Source: Ochrobactrum sp. Q0168 (GTDB lineage Bacteria; Pseudomonadota; Alphaproteobacteria; Rhizobiales; Rhizobiaceae). From it: a stretch of 64,000 nt of DNA. Positions 28,272-37,636 of the stretch are shown here, piece by piece. A program made the position numbers and the translations under genes. Position 1 is the first letter of the stretch. Every line of letters starts with the position of its first letter. Below the pieces are notes generated by a model that was not told where the DNA came from, ran no database searches, and saw only the letters and a program-made list of their open reading frames with translations. The DNA lies in the NCBI RefSeq assembly GCF_016427605.1, contig NZ_JAELXQ010000002.1:496001-560000 (forward strand). Reading direction: 5' to 3'.

Positions 28272-29132
28272 CTATCTCTTTGCGGCTACGATTTCTGGAA
28301 CGTTTGTGCGCCCCCGGCGATAAGCTGCCGGTGTCATGCCATAGGCCCGCCTGAACCAGCGGCCCATATGGCTCTGGTCGGCAAAGCCGCTCAATGCCGC
28401 GGCTTCTGCCGGTGGCGTCTTTTCCCGCAACAGACTGCGCGCCTCGGCAAGCCGCAACTGTACCAGAAAGGCATGGGGTGATGTGCCGAACTCGCGCCGA
28501 AACCCGCGTGAAAGCTGAAACCGGTCCGCAGCGCCTGCCGCTTTTGCCAGCTCATCCAGACCGAATTCCTCATCAAAGTTTGCGCGCAGATAGTCCATCG
28601 CACGGGCTGCAACGGGATGCGGCATCGCAGCCGGCTCCGCCTTCTCCTGTCCGAGATGCCGCGAAAGATGTTTTGTAACCTGATCGCGATAATCCTCGAC
28701 CATCAGCTGCGGCGCTTGCAGAAGGATCGCTTCGCAGGCACGCGCTATGGCTTGAAACAGCTGCTGGTCATCGGCCAGCGTTTCGCGAAAACCAATATGC
28801 GCATCATTGTCGCCCATTGCATTGCGGATCAGCGATTGCGGCATATAGAGCATGTTATAGGTGAAGCCATCGGCCTCAATCGCCTGCCCGTCGTGGCGTT
28901 CGCCCGGTTCGATGAGAATCACCCGGCCCGGCGTGCTCTGCCGCCGCTTGCCGCGACAGAAAAAATCCTGCACGCCTGCATGGGTCACGCCGACAAGCCA
29001 TTCGTCGTGAAAATGCATATCATAGGCATGGCTGTGGAAACGTGCAGCAACAGCTTCAAGCCCAGTGGCGTCGTCGCGCTTCAGGCGCATGACGTCGCGG
29101 GCGTCATGATTGTGGTGGTTCATATCGGTCAT
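28272..29132 (-). CDS. AraC family transcriptional regulator
   Basis: 286 aa from ATG 29132 (MTDMNHHNHDARD). An N-terminal cupin (FHSHAYDMHFHDEWLVGVTHAG, PGRVILIEPGERHDG) is followed by two HTH motifs (LDELAKAAGAADRFQLSRGFRREFGTSPHAFL and ALSGFADQSHMGRWFRRAYGMTPAAYR). Such proteins sense a small ligand and activate nearby genes. It is probably cotranscribed with the DUF2000 gene. It is divergent from pgm. Confidence 0.92.
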   Translation of the reverse strand: MTDMNHHNHDARDVMRLKRDDATGLEAVAARFHSHAYDMHFHDEWLVGVTHAGVQDFFCRGKRRQSTPGRVILIEPGERHDGQAIEADGFTYNMLYMPQSLIRNAMGDNDAHIGFRETLADDQQLFQAIARACEAILLQAPQLMVEDYRDQVTKHLSRHLGQEKAEPAAMPHPVAARAMDYLRANFDEEFGLDELAKAAGAADRFQLSRGFRREFGTSPHAFLVQLRLAEARSLLREKTPPAEAAALSGFADQSHMGRWFRRAYGMTPAAYRRGRTNVPEIVAAKR

Positions 29133-29238
29133 CAGATAAATTTGTAGCACATCGCGGCACAAACACACGCTTTGTTATTTTCAAACAATAAGTTTGATCT
29201 ATCTTCTCTTGCAAAGGGCACGAAAGCCGACAAGTTAA

Positions 29239-30903
<1,665 letters not shown>

Positions 30904-30904
30904 T

Positions 30905-31060
30905 AGGGCAGTAGGGCAGTAGGGCAGTAGGGCAGTAGGGCAGTAGGGCAGTAGGGCAGTAGGGCAGTAGGGCAGTAGGGCAGTAGGAGGTTACGGTCGT
31001 ATCTATCGTCCGCAACCAAAACATACTGCCTTACTGCCCTACTGCCTTATTCCCTTACTC
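30905..31060. repeat. Octamer VNTR element 2: (AGGGCAGT)10, spacer, inverted octamers
   Basis: Ten perfect AGGGCAGT units fill 30905-30984, starting one base after the pgm stop. About 40 bp later, 31025-31060 carries inverted degenerate units (ACTGCCTT, ACTGCCCT, TTATTCCC). AGGGCAGT is the octamer used in Brucella HOOF-print typing. The right arm contains the stop codon of apbC on the other strand. Confidence 0.93.
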
Positions 31061-32224
31061 AAAAACAATCGCCGGAGCTGGCCGACCGGCCCCGTTGCCG
31101 CCCTTCATGTTTTCCCAAACCTTGGCCGCGATATCGCGGTAGATTTTCGCGTGTTCGCTATCCGGCTCTACCACTGTGACCGGTGTGCCATTATCCGAAT
31201 GGGCGCGGATATCCATATGGAGCGGCACTTCGCCGAGGAACGGCACATTGAGGCGTTCGGCCTCCTTGCGCGCGCCGCCGTGACCGAAAATGTCGTAGCG
31301 CTTGCCGGTATCCGGCGCGATGAAATAGCTCATATTCTCGACGATGCCCAAGAGCGGCACATCCACCTTGCGGAACATGGACAGACCCTTGCGCGCGTCG
31401 ATCAGCGCAAGATCCTGTGGCGTCGAGACGACAACCGCACCAGCCAGCGGCACCTGTTGCGCCATCGTCAATTGCGCATCACCGGTGCCCGGAGGCATGT
31501 CGACGACCAGAACATCAAGCTCGCCCCACGCCACTTCGCGCAGCATCTGCGTCAGCGCCGACATGACCATCGGCCCGCGCCAGATCATCGGCGTTTCCTC
31601 ATCGACCATGAAGCCCATGGACATGACCTTGAGGCCGTAATTTTCCATCGGCTTCAGGATGCGGCCTTCGATCGTTTCCGGGCGACCGGAAAGGCCCAGA
31701 AGACGCGGCATCGAGGGCCCGTAAATATCGGCATCGAGAATGCCGACCTTCAGGCCATTGGCCTGCAAGCCGAGCGCCAGATTGACCGCCGTGGTAGACT
31801 TGCCCACGCCGCCCTTGCCGGATGCGACGGCGATGATCGCGCCGACGCCCGGAATGCCGGGCTTTTGCGCCGGGCGTTGTGGCTGTGGCGGATGACGATG
31901 CTGCGCGGGTGCGGCGGCGGGGCGCGGTTGCGGCTTTGGCGGCGGCGGCGCGTCGTCGCTGGTGCGACCGCCTCGCTTTTCCGCCGTCAGCGTGACCAGC
32001 GCGCCGGAAACGTCGGGAATTTCCTTCACGGCCTTTTCCGCTGCAACCCGCATGGGTTCCAGCCCGTCTGCGCGTTCCGCCGGAACCGTGATGGAGAAGA
32101 AGACCTTGCCGTCGGCAATAAAGATATCCGATACCAGTCCGAGCGACACCACATCGCTTTCGAAGTCCGGTCCCGTCACGGTCTTCAGCCGTTCCAGAAC
32201 CTGTTCGCGCGTTACGCTTGCCAT
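31055..32224 (-). CDS. apbC: Mrp/ApbC-type iron-sulfur carrier P-loop ATPase (CxxC-less)
   Basis: 389 aa from ATG 32224 (RBS AAAGGA). An N-terminal MIP18-like domain (residues ~1-90) and a Pro/Gln-rich linker (~95-130) precede the ATPase: deviant Walker A ASGKGGVGKST, then GLKVGILDADIYGPSMPRLLG. It loads or transfers Fe-S clusters. The CxxC of the E. coli and Salmonella proteins is replaced here: the equivalent site reads NMSYFIAPDTGKRYDIFG. Octamer elements flank both ends; the last codons (GAG TAA) lie in one of them. Confidence 0.92.
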   Translation of the reverse strand: MASVTREQVLERLKTVTGPDFESDVVSLGLVSDIFIADGKVFFSITVPAERADGLEPMRVAAEKAVKEIPDVSGALVTLTAEKRGGRTSDDAPPPPKPQPRPAAAPAQHRHPPQPQRPAQKPGIPGVGAIIAVASGKGGVGKSTTAVNLALGLQANGLKVGILDADIYGPSMPRLLGLSGRPETIEGRILKPMENYGLKVMSMGFMVDEETPMIWRGPMVMSALTQMLREVAWGELDVLVVDMPPGTGDAQLTMAQQVPLAGAVVVSTPQDLALIDARKGLSMFRKVDVPLLGIVENMSYFIAPDTGKRYDIFGHGGARKEAERLNVPFLGEVPLHMDIRAHSDNGTPVTVVEPDSEHAKIYRDIAAKVWENMKGGNGAGRPAPAIVFE

Positions 32225-32240
32225 TTCGATTCCTTTAGTG

Positions 32241-32327
32241 AAGGCAGTAAGGCAATAGGGGAGTAAGTATGTATAGAACATATTGCCCTACTGCCCTACT
32301 GCCCTATTCCCCTACTCCCCTATTCTC
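32241..32327. repeat. Octamer repeat element 3, degenerate, upstream of apbC
   Basis: A left arm of degenerate units (AAGGCAGT, AAGGCAAT, AGGGGAGT) and an inverted right arm at 32282-32327 (TGCCCTAC, TGCCCTAT, CCCCTACT) enclose a short core. It lies 17 bp upstream of the apbC start codon, so it forms its leader or promoter region. Its sequence is more diverged than element 2. Confidence 0.8.
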
Positions 32328-32353
32328 ATTTCACCAAGAGGCCAATACCTCAT

Positions 32354-32647
32354 TCAGGCCGCTTCCTCGCAGACGGCAGATTCCGGGCGATGTCCCATGA
32401 GATAAAGCGCGCAGGTGGTGCGCAGCATGGAGGCGAAATTAGGGATCGCGCCATTGGCTTCCAGCGCTTCATCATAGAGCGTCGAGATGAAGCGCGGTGT
32501 GGTCAGATTCTGGCTGGCGGCGATCTCATCCAGCAGGCGCCAGAAGGTCGCCTCCAGCTGAATGCTGGTGGAATGCCCGCCAATGCGCACAGAGCGATTG
32601 ATCTGCCGGTAGCCTTCCGGGTCCTGCTCGGCGAAAACCTTGCACAT
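32354..32647 (-). CDS. Ribbon-helix-helix domain protein
   Basis: 97 aa from ATG 32647, with AGGAAGGA 4 nt before it. SVRIGGHSTSIQLEATFWRLLDEIAASQNLTTPRFISTLYDEA fits the alphaproteobacterial RHH_4 family of small arylsulfate-sulfotransferase-like or regulatory proteins. It could bind DNA as a dimer; no target is known to me. A longer in-frame ORF upstream has no ribosome site and no family match. Confidence 0.8.
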   Translation of the reverse strand: MCKVFAEQDPEGYRQINRSVRIGGHSTSIQLEATFWRLLDEIAASQNLTTPRFISTLYDEALEANGAIPNFASMLRTTCALYLMGHRPESAVCEEAA

Positions 32648-32803
32648 GGGTTCCTTCCTCCTTGAGAGCACGAACTGCGCTGTGGTAGCCGATTGCCACC
32701 ACGCCGTCGTTTTTTCTTTCATAATCGACAACCAGTGAGACAATCGCAAGCCGCTTTTCATGAAGCGCTGCCAAAAATGACATGCAAGAAACAGGAGTCA
32801 CTT

Positions 32804-33199
32804 GTGGCTAAAGCCATTCATTCGATGATCCGCGTTCTCGACGAGGAAAAATCCGTTTCCTTCTACAAGCAGGCCTTTGGCCTCGATATTGCCGAGCGCA
32901 TCGATTTCGAAACCTTCACGCTGATTTATCTGCGCAATGCAGAAGCCGACTTCGAAGTCGAGCTGACCGTCAACAAGGGCCGCACTGCCCCCTACAATCT
33001 GGGCGACGGATACGGTCATCTCGCTGTTGTCGTGGACGATGTCGACGCCGAACATGCGCGCTTCGCCGCGCTTGGCTTCAAGGTCGGCAAGCTCGTCGAT
33101 TTCAAGAACAACGGCGTGCAGCTTGCCCGTTTCTTCTTCGCGGAAGACCCGGATGGCTACAAGATCGAAGTTCTGCAGCGCGGCGGTCGTTACCAGTAA
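32804..33199 (+). CDS. Glyoxalase/VOC family lyase (lactoylglutathione lyase-like)
   Basis: A 131-aa protein with the two beta-alpha-beta-beta-beta modules of VOC enzymes: HSMIRVLDEEKSVSFYKQAFGLDIAER, then GYGHLAVVVDDVDAEHARFAALG and FAEDPDGYKIEVLQR. The likely metal ligands are His7, Glu57 and His75, with Glu126 (numbered from GTG). It probably converts hemithioacetal of methylglyoxal. GTG 32804 with AGGAG 6 nt upstream is preferred; ATG 32777 would add nine residues. Confidence 0.88.
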   Translation: MAKAIHSMIRVLDEEKSVSFYKQAFGLDIAERIDFETFTLIYLRNAEADFEVELTVNKGRTAPYNLGDGYGHLAVVVDDVDAEHARFAALGFKVGKLVDFKNNGVQLARFFFAEDPDGYKIEVLQRGGRYQ

Positions 33200-33218
33200 G
33201 CCGCGCCGCACCATATCG

Positions 33219-33251
33219 TCTGTCATGGCCGAGAGGAGCGGCCACGACAGA
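33219..33251 (+). terminator. Hairpin after the VOC gene, T-poor
   Basis: TCTGTC-A-TGGCC, loop of nine, GGCCA-C-GACAGA: a long stem with one mismatch, 20 bp after the VOC stop. No T tract follows, so termination may be partial. Confidence 0.5.
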
Positions 33252-33337
33252 CGTCAGCGTTCCCGGTGACGAAAATTCGCCGGGTGTGCGCAGCCAGTCC
33301 ATTCATTCCGGATGGGCAAGCAAAGGAGGAGAACCGA

Positions 33338-33892
33338 ATGACAACCGTTTTCGACGGTCTTTCCACCCATGAAAAAAAGAAGCTCTCCCGCCGTGACCTC
33401 TTGAAGCGCGGCGCGGGCCTGAGCCTTGGGGCCATGCTGGTCATCAGCGGCAATGCCGTTATCTGCCCGCAATTCGCATGGGCGCTTGAAACGACGACGC
33501 TCAAGCCCGAAACCATGGCGACGCTGATCCAGCTCGCACGCGATATCTACCCGCATGACAGGCTGCCAGACCGGTTTTACGCCATTGCCGTCAAACCCTA
33601 TGACGCGGATTCCGCCAAGGATGAAACGCTGAAAAAGCTGATCGAGGACGGCGTTGCCGATCTGAACAAGCGGGCCGGAGCCGGTGGATATCTGGGTCTT
33701 GGCTGGGAGGAAGATCGCGTGGCGATCCTGCGCGATATCGAACAAAGCCCCTTCTTCCAGAAAGTGCGCAGCGGACTTGTGACCGGCCTTTATAACCAGA
33801 AGGATATCTGGCCGCTCTTCGGCTACGAAGGCGAAGCCTATTCCAAGGGTGGTTACATTCAGCGCGGCTTCGACGATATCGAATGGCTGTAA
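33338..33892 (+). CDS. Tat-exported gluconate 2-dehydrogenase subunit 3-like protein
   Basis: 184 aa from ATG 33338 with AGGAGGAG upstream. A twin-arginine signal (SRRDLLKRGAGLSLGAML) near residues 17-34 directs export. The mature part (LARDIYPHDRLPDRFYAIAV, IEQSPFFQKVRSGLVTGLYNQKDIWPLFGYEGEAYSKGGY) matches the small gamma subunit of membrane-bound GMC dehydrogenases. Such subunits carry the folded flavoprotein through Tat. The GMC gene follows 96 bp later. Confidence 0.88.
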   Translation: MTTVFDGLSTHEKKKLSRRDLLKRGAGLSLGAMLVISGNAVICPQFAWALETTTLKPETMATLIQLARDIYPHDRLPDRFYAIAVKPYDADSAKDETLKKLIEDGVADLNKRAGAGGYLGLGWEEDRVAILRDIEQSPFFQKVRSGLVTGLYNQKDIWPLFGYEGEAYSKGGYIQRGFDDIEWL

Positions 33893-33988
33893 GCGCCCCG
33901 GCGCCCGAACACACCAATTTCAAAGCGGCATCACCGTCCGGCAAGCGCCCCACGCTTTGCGGAAACGGCGAAGCATTGGGAGGAAACC

Positions 33989-35560
33989 ATGGCTGCTCCA
34001 TATGATCTCAAGGACGACAAGGTCGTCGTCATCATCGGCTCGGGCGCTGGCGGTGGCACGCTCGGCAACGAGCTGGCGCAGAAAGGCATCGACGTCGTTA
34101 TTCTGGAAGCCGGAAAGCGCCACGAATTTGAAGACTTCATCAATGATGAATGGGACAGTTTTGCGCAGCTCGCCTGGCTGGACAAGCGCACCACATCAGG
34201 CGACTGGCGGGTCGCGAAGGATTTCCCGAATCTGCCCGCATGGATCGTCAAGGCGGTCGGCGGCACCACCACGCACTGGGCTGGCGCATCGTTGCGTTTT
34301 CAGGAACACGAATTCCACACGCTGACCAATTACGGCAAGCTGGAAGGCGCAAACCTGCTCGACTGGCCGATCACCCTTGCCGATCTGGAGCCTTATTATA
34401 CCAAGGCCGAGGACAAGATGGGCGTGACGCGCACCAACGGCATTGAAGGCCTGCCCGGCAACAACAATTTCAAGGTGCTGAAGGCCGGTGCCGACAAGCT
34501 CGGCTACAAGGAATGCCATACCGGCCGCATGGCCATCAATTCCGCGCCGCGCGATGATCGCATGGGCTGCCAGCAGACCGGTTTCTGCTTCCAGGGCTGC
34601 AAATGGGGCGCGAAATGGTCGACGCTCTATACCGAAATTCCTAAAGGCGAAGAGACCGGCAAGCTGGAAGTTCGTCCCGAATGCACGGCGCTCAAGATCG
34701 AGCACAATGCGGCTGGCAAGGTGACGGGCGTGCTCTATGCCGACAAGGACGGCAAGCAGCATCTGCAAAAAGCGCGCGTTGTCTGCGTTGCGGGCAATTC
34801 GATCGAAAGCCCGCGCCTGCTGCTGAACTCCGCCTCGTCTAAGTTTCCGGACGGGCTTGCCAATTCATCGGGACAGGTGGGGCGCAATTACATGCGTCAC
34901 ACCACAGGCTCGGTTTATGCCTCGTTCGAAAAGCCGGTTCACATGTATCGCGGCACGACCATGGCCGGCATCATCCGTGACGAAGCGATCCACGATCCGA
35001 AGCGCGGCTTTGTCGGCGGTTATGAAATGGAGACCATTTCGCTCGGGCTTCCCTTCATGGCAGCATTCCTCAATCCGGGCGGCTGGGGCCGCAGCTTCAC
35101 CTCGGCACTGGATGATTATGTCAACATGGCGGGTCTGTGGATCGTCGGCGAGGACATGCCGCAGGCGGACAATCGCATCACGCTCAGCAAGGATGTGAAG
35201 GATGAGCATGGCCTGCCGGTGCCGGATGTTCATTATAGCGATCATCCCAACGATGTGGCGATGCGGACCCATGCCTATGCGCAGGGCAAGGCGCTTTATG
35301 AAGCGGTGGGGGCGGTTCGCACCTTCCCGACACCGCCCTACCCTTCCACCCATAATCTCGGCACAAATCGCATGAGCGAAAAGCCGCAGGATGGCGTGGT
35401 CAACAAGCACGGGCAGACGCATGACATCAAGAACCTGTTCGTTTCTGATGGCAGCCAGTTCACAACCGGCGGCGCGGAAAATCCGACCCTGACCATCGTG
35501 GCGCTTGCCATCCGTCAGGCGGATTACATCGCAGAGCAGATGAAAAAGCGGACGATCTAG
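33989..35560 (+). CDS. GMC family FAD-dependent oxidoreductase, periplasmic dehydrogenase large subunit
   Basis: 523 aa. The FAD-binding Rossmann motif is VVIIGSGAGGGTLGNELA, and the second FAD strand ends VVILEAG. A GMC core with AGNSIESPRLLLNS and the C-terminal SDGSQFTTGGAENPTLTIVALA is intact. It likely oxidises a sugar, polyol or sugar acid (gluconate or sorbitol dehydrogenase type). It lacks its own signal peptide and would rely on the Tat partner. A cytochrome c subunit gene, usual for this complex, is not found here. Confidence 0.9.
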   Translation: MAAPYDLKDDKVVVIIGSGAGGGTLGNELAQKGIDVVILEAGKRHEFEDFINDEWDSFAQLAWLDKRTTSGDWRVAKDFPNLPAWIVKAVGGTTTHWAGASLRFQEHEFHTLTNYGKLEGANLLDWPITLADLEPYYTKAEDKMGVTRTNGIEGLPGNNNFKVLKAGADKLGYKECHTGRMAINSAPRDDRMGCQQTGFCFQGCKWGAKWSTLYTEIPKGEETGKLEVRPECTALKIEHNAAGKVTGVLYADKDGKQHLQKARVVCVAGNSIESPRLLLNSASSKFPDGLANSSGQVGRNYMRHTTGSVYASFEKPVHMYRGTTMAGIIRDEAIHDPKRGFVGGYEMETISLGLPFMAAFLNPGGWGRSFTSALDDYVNMAGLWIVGEDMPQADNRITLSKDVKDEHGLPVPDVHYSDHPNDVAMRTHAYAQGKALYEAVGAVRTFPTPPYPSTHNLGTNRMSEKPQDGVVNKHGQTHDIKNLFVSDGSQFTTGGAENPTLTIVALAIRQADYIAEQMKKRTI

Positions 35561-35598
35561 CAAGACAGAGAGCATTCTCCCCCGACCGCCCACAAGAC

Positions 35599-35630
35599 GA
35601 ACCGGCGCGACCAATTCGCGCCGGTTCTGT
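35599..35630 (+). terminator. Terminator after the GMC dehydrogenase gene
   Basis: GAACCGGCGCGA, loop CCAAT, TCGCGCCGGTTC: a perfect 12-bp stem followed by TGTTT, 38 bp after the stop. Confidence 0.8.
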
Positions 35631-35695
35631 TTGGCGCTTGGCAAACATGTATGGCTTCGACTAGATAGGCTCCGCAGAACAATGAGAGGCCCCGG

Positions 35696-36094
35696 TTGAA
35701 GCTCAACGCGCGCCAGTTTCGGAGCAGTCTTGCAATACGCCTGTTGAGCGTATTGGCTTTGATGCTCGTGGCCTTCGCGCATAAGCCGGTCGACCTCAAT
35801 CGTCTCGACAGCTACCAGCTCGCGCAATACCAGCTGCCTGATGGAACCTATCCTGTCATCTGCATCAGCGATCAGGGTGAAAATCAGGATCACCACGGGC
35901 ACGACAAGCATCTGAGCAGCGAGAGCTGCGAGGCCTGCCGTATTGCCTCCGGTTTCCTCTGCCCGACGCCGGACAGTTCGACCGGTCCCGCGCCGCATAT
36001 CGCCATGGCCGATGGCGTCGTGCCGCCACAGCCGGTTTTGCGCCGCGCGGTCTATCCGCCTTCGGCACCGCCGCAAGCGCCCCCTCTCGCCTGA
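35696..36094 (+). CDS. DUF2946-like exported small protein, probably copper-related
   Basis: 132 aa from TTG 35696, the only start that keeps the hydrophobic N-terminal segment (SSLAIRLLSVLALMLVAFAH); GAGAGG precedes it. The mature part has a His/Asp stretch (DQGENQDHHGHDKH) and CEACRIASGFLCP. This resembles DUF2946 proteins commonly found next to periplasmic copper genes. The YcnI-PCuAC fusion gene follows 74 bp later. Metal binding is inference. Confidence 0.7.
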   Translation: MKLNARQFRSSLAIRLLSVLALMLVAFAHKPVDLNRLDSYQLAQYQLPDGTYPVICISDQGENQDHHGHDKHLSSESCEACRIASGFLCPTPDSSTGPAPHIAMADGVVPPQPVLRRAVYPPSAPPQAPPLA

Positions 36095-36168
36095 ACACGT
36101 CCCGTTTGAACGAATGCGCCTGACAAAAGCCTGGCGCGTTTCCCTTACGACTATTCAGGTAATTCAAC

Positions 36169-37188
36169 ATGAAAAATCATCGTCTTTTTGCGTCCGCAAT
36201 TTCGCTGACAGCCCTTTGCCTTTCCGCCGGCATGGCCAATGCCCATTCGTCGCTCGACCAGAGCGAAGCCAAGGCTGGCAGCTTCTACAAGGCCACGTTC
36301 CGCATTCCGCATGGCTGCGACGGCAAGGCCACAACCGAAGTAAAAGTGGAGCTTCCAGAAGGCTTTGTCGCCGCGCAGCCGCAGGCCAAGGCTGGCTGGA
36401 AAATAGAAACCGCCAAGGGTGATTATGCCAAGAGCTACAAGGTGCATGGCAAGGAAGTCACTTCCGGTGTGAAGGAAGTGCGCTTCACCGAGGGCAATCT
36501 GCCAAGCGAGTTCTATGACGAGTTCACCGTCGTCGGCCAGCTGGCCAAATTCGACAAGGACACCACGCTATCCTTCCCGGTGACACAGGTCTGCGGCGGC
36601 GATGCTTCCGTCGCCTGGACAGAGATAGCCAAAGAGGGACAGAACCCGCACGAACTCGAACACCCGGCGCCGCAGCTTCTCGTGCTGGCCGCGACCGGCG
36701 CTGACGAGCATGCGGGCCATGATGGGCACGCAGGCCACGGTGGCGCACATGGCGGCCATGCAGCCGAGCCAGTCAAACTCGGCGACCTTACGATCACGTC
36801 GCCTTCGGTTCGCGCCATGGTTCCCGGCGCCAAGGTGGCAGGCGGCTTTCTGACAATCGAAAATGGCGGCAAGGACGCCGACAAGCTCATCTCCGTCAGC
36901 ACAACAGGCGTAAAGCGCGTGGAAGTCCATGAAATGAGCATGGAAAACAATGTGATGAAGATGCGCAAGCTCGATGGCGGTCTCGACCTGCCTGCAGGCG
37001 GAACCGTCGAGCTGAAATCCGGCGGTTATCACCTCATGTTCATCCAGCCGGAGAAGCCCTACACGGAAGGCGAAACCGTGCCGGTTACGCTCCAATTCGA
37101 AAAGGCTGGCAAGGTTGAGATCAACTTCCCCGTCACGGCCCAGAATGGCCAGACGGGCGACCATTCATCCGATCATTCCGGCCATTAA
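36169..37188 (+). CDS. Fused YcnI (DUF1775) - PCuAC periplasmic copper chaperone
   Basis: 339 aa. After the signal peptide (cleavage ANA|H) the mature N-terminus is His26, as in copper-binding YcnI proteins. DUF1775 spans ~26-172. A His-rich linker (~179-197, HAGHDGHAGHGG..) follows, then PCuAC (~203-325) with the Cu(I) ligands His254, Met265, His288 and Met290 in the expected spacing. The tail ends DHSSDHSGH. It would deliver copper in the periplasm, for example to heme-copper oxidases. The two domains are often separate genes elsewhere. Confidence 0.92.
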   Translation: MKNHRLFASAISLTALCLSAGMANAHSSLDQSEAKAGSFYKATFRIPHGCDGKATTEVKVELPEGFVAAQPQAKAGWKIETAKGDYAKSYKVHGKEVTSGVKEVRFTEGNLPSEFYDEFTVVGQLAKFDKDTTLSFPVTQVCGGDASVAWTEIAKEGQNPHELEHPAPQLLVLAATGADEHAGHDGHAGHGGAHGGHAAEPVKLGDLTITSPSVRAMVPGAKVAGGFLTIENGGKDADKLISVSTTGVKRVEVHEMSMENNVMKMRKLDGGLDLPAGGTVELKSGGYHLMFIQPEKPYTEGETVPVTLQFEKAGKVEINFPVTAQNGQTGDHSSDHSGH

Positions 37189-37244
37189 TTCCCGGAGCGC
37201 GGTGCCGTTCTCTCCCCTCCTCCATCGGCATTGCGCCCGTTTGC

Positions 37245-37276
37245 CGCAACCGCTGTCTCCCCGCAGCGGTTGCGTT
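37245..37276 (+). terminator. Terminator after the YcnI-PCuAC gene
   Basis: CGCAACCGCTG, loop of eight, CAGCGGTTGCG: a perfect 11-bp stem with a weak T-rich tail, 56 bp after the stop. Confidence 0.75.
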
Positions 37277-37311
37277 ATCATTCAAATACTGTAAACATGA
37301 CTATTACAGTC

Positions 37312-37324
37312 TAGAATAATTCTA
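37312..37324. promoter_or_regulatory. Irr/Fur-like palindrome TAGAATAATTCTA
   Basis: A perfect 13-bp palindrome that resembles the Irr-binding ICE core (TTTAGAA...TTCTAAA) of Rhizobiales. It lies about 130 bp before the 59-aa ORF of a two-gene unit; candidate -35 elements (TTGACT at 37355 and 37363) are downstream of it. Regulation by iron is inference. Confidence 0.45.
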
Positions 37325-37456
37325 CACTCTTGAAATCTCTCGGTTTTTTAAAAGTTGACTAATTGACTCCAGATCAATTTGCGGCTTTTATACCCTCCGC
37401 GCAATCCTGCGCACCTTTGATGTCTGGGCCTTGAACCCTTTCGATTGGAGGACCCA

Positions 37457-37636
37457 ATGGTTGGTCTCGGCGAATGCCGGTCCGCAAATATTGACGGCCT
37501 GCCCTGGCAGCTCAGTCTCTTGCCGACCGGATATTGCACTATACGTAGTGAAACGGAACGTCCCGTTCAGCGCAAACAGGGCAAGTCCCCTGTCTCGCTT
37601 GCATCCTTTGATGTTTCATTCGGGAGGCGCACATGA
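37457..37636 (+). CDS. Possible 59-aa leader/small protein, translationally coupled
   Basis: 59 codons from ATG 37457 with a strong GGAGG 5 nt upstream. The stop overlaps the start of the next gene (ATGA at 37633-37636), the arrangement of coupled genes. The sequence (MVGLGECRSANIDGLPW...) shows no motif that I recognise, and its tail (SFGRRT) is basic. It may be a real small protein or a leader that opens the next ribosome site. Confidence 0.5.
   Translation: MVGLGECRSANIDGLPWQLSLLPTGYCTIRSETERPVQRKQGKSPVSLASFDVSFGRRT

Noticed and set aside
30905-31060. Possible CRISPR array
   Set aside because: The octamers are direct tandem copies without spacers, and no cas genes are near; they are VNTRs.
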